NCBI GenBank assembly: GCA_026393775.1
Contig: JAPKZM010000268.1
Span: forward strand, 1 to 7,096
Direction of reading: 5' to 3'
Source: Candidatus Aminicenantota bacterium
GTDB taxonomy: Bacteria; Acidobacteriota; Aminicenantia; UBA2199
DNA: 7,096 nucleotides
Each line of letters opens with the position of its first letter. Positions within the stretch are counted from its first letter, which is position 1. A program made the translations under genes and the position numbers. Below, piece after piece: positions 6,831-7,096 of this stretch. The notes below the pieces were generated by a model, which searched no databases, was not told the origin of the DNA, and saw only the letters and a program-made list of their open reading frames with translations.

Positions 6831-7096
6831 AAAAAGTATTTCTTTGCGGCATCGCCGGCACCGGCATGAGCGCCCTGGCCGGACTTTTCAAAATGAAAGG
6901 CTATGAGGTATTCGGTTCAGACGCCCGTTTTTATCCTCCCGTGGACGGATTGCTGAAAAGCTTGCGGGTCACCCTGTTCAAGGGTTTCGCCGCCAGGAAC
7001 ATCCCCGCCGGAATCGATTTTTGCGTCATCGGCAATGTCGTCGGCCGCGGCAATCCCGAGGTTGAGTTCATCCTCGACCAGGGCATCGAGTATTAT
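6824..7096 (+). CDS. mpl: UDP-MurNAc:murein tripeptide ligase Mpl (N-terminal part, cut by window end)
   Basis: Only the first 91 codons are present; the family is about 450-460 residues long and the frame is open to the last base. Mpl ligates recovered L-Ala-gamma-D-Glu-meso-DAP directly to UDP-MurNAc with ATP, bypassing MurC, MurD and MurE. The N-terminus VFLCGIAGTGMSALAG is the glycine-rich nucleotide-binding loop shared by MurC and Mpl. What separates it from MurC is GSDARFYPPVDGLL followed by FCVIGNVVGRGNPEVEFIL (about residues 65-83), matching the Mpl pattern GSDANVYPPM...VIIGNA..RGNP.VE as I remember it. The start codon lies inside the last codons of ldcA (ATGGTAA, 6824-6830), with GGGG at 6816-6819 upstream. 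The central ATP-binding and C-terminal domains lie outside the window, so catalytic completeness cannot be judged. Confidence 0.9.
   Translation, partial: MVKKVFLCGIAGTGMSALAGLFKMKGYEVFGSDARFYPPVDGLLKSLRVTLFKGFAARNIPAGIDFCVIGNVVGRGNPEVEFILDQGIEYY

Noticed and set aside
6824..7096. The last gene as MurC
   Set aside because: The YPP after GSD and the IGN...RGNP stretch fit Mpl; MurC usually has a different sequence at both places. The adjacent ldcA also favours Mpl.

Overview
The window looks like a piece of a Gram-negative bacterial chromosome. Its right-hand three quarters are a tightly packed plus-strand operon (five genes, 1523 to the window end) and its left quarter is a single minus-strand gene of unknown function. 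The presence of an Mpl-type murein-peptide ligase next to an LD-carboxypeptidase points to a diderm with meso-diaminopimelate peptidoglycan that recycles its cell wall. I cannot name the phylum from sequence alone. The large multi-span NtrY-like kinase with a 'DISVYENG' sensor recalls kinases of environmental lineages such as Bacteroidota, Acidobacteriota or Aminicenantes, but that is only an impression.

Layout. Positions 17-1360 (minus) encode a 447-residue membrane-anchored or exported protein with a possible Sm/SH3-like beta-barrel segment; no family was recognised. Positions 1361-1522 are an AT-rich divergent intergenic region with a palindromic ATTATAAT that provides a -10 hexamer on both strands, followed by a 9-bp inverted repeat that could be an operator. 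From 1523 the order is: apt (adenine phosphoribosyltransferase); a small exported NTF2-like/DUF4783-like protein starting 1 nt after apt; a 1170-residue NtrY-type sensor histidine kinase whose start overlaps the previous gene by 37 nt; ldcA (murein tetrapeptide LD-carboxypeptidase, 17-nt overlap); and the first 91 codons of mpl (7-nt overlap), cut by the window end.

How the genes fit together. LdcA trims recovered murein tetrapeptide to tripeptide, and Mpl joins that tripeptide to UDP-MurNAc, so the last two genes are consecutive steps of peptidoglycan recycling. Apt salvages adenine to AMP. The operon is therefore salvage-themed, with a very large membrane sensor kinase in the middle and no response regulator in view. 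Whether the kinase senses envelope state or wall fragments is a hypothesis raised by context, not shown by the sequence. No mobile elements, CRISPR arrays, tRNA or rRNA genes were seen.
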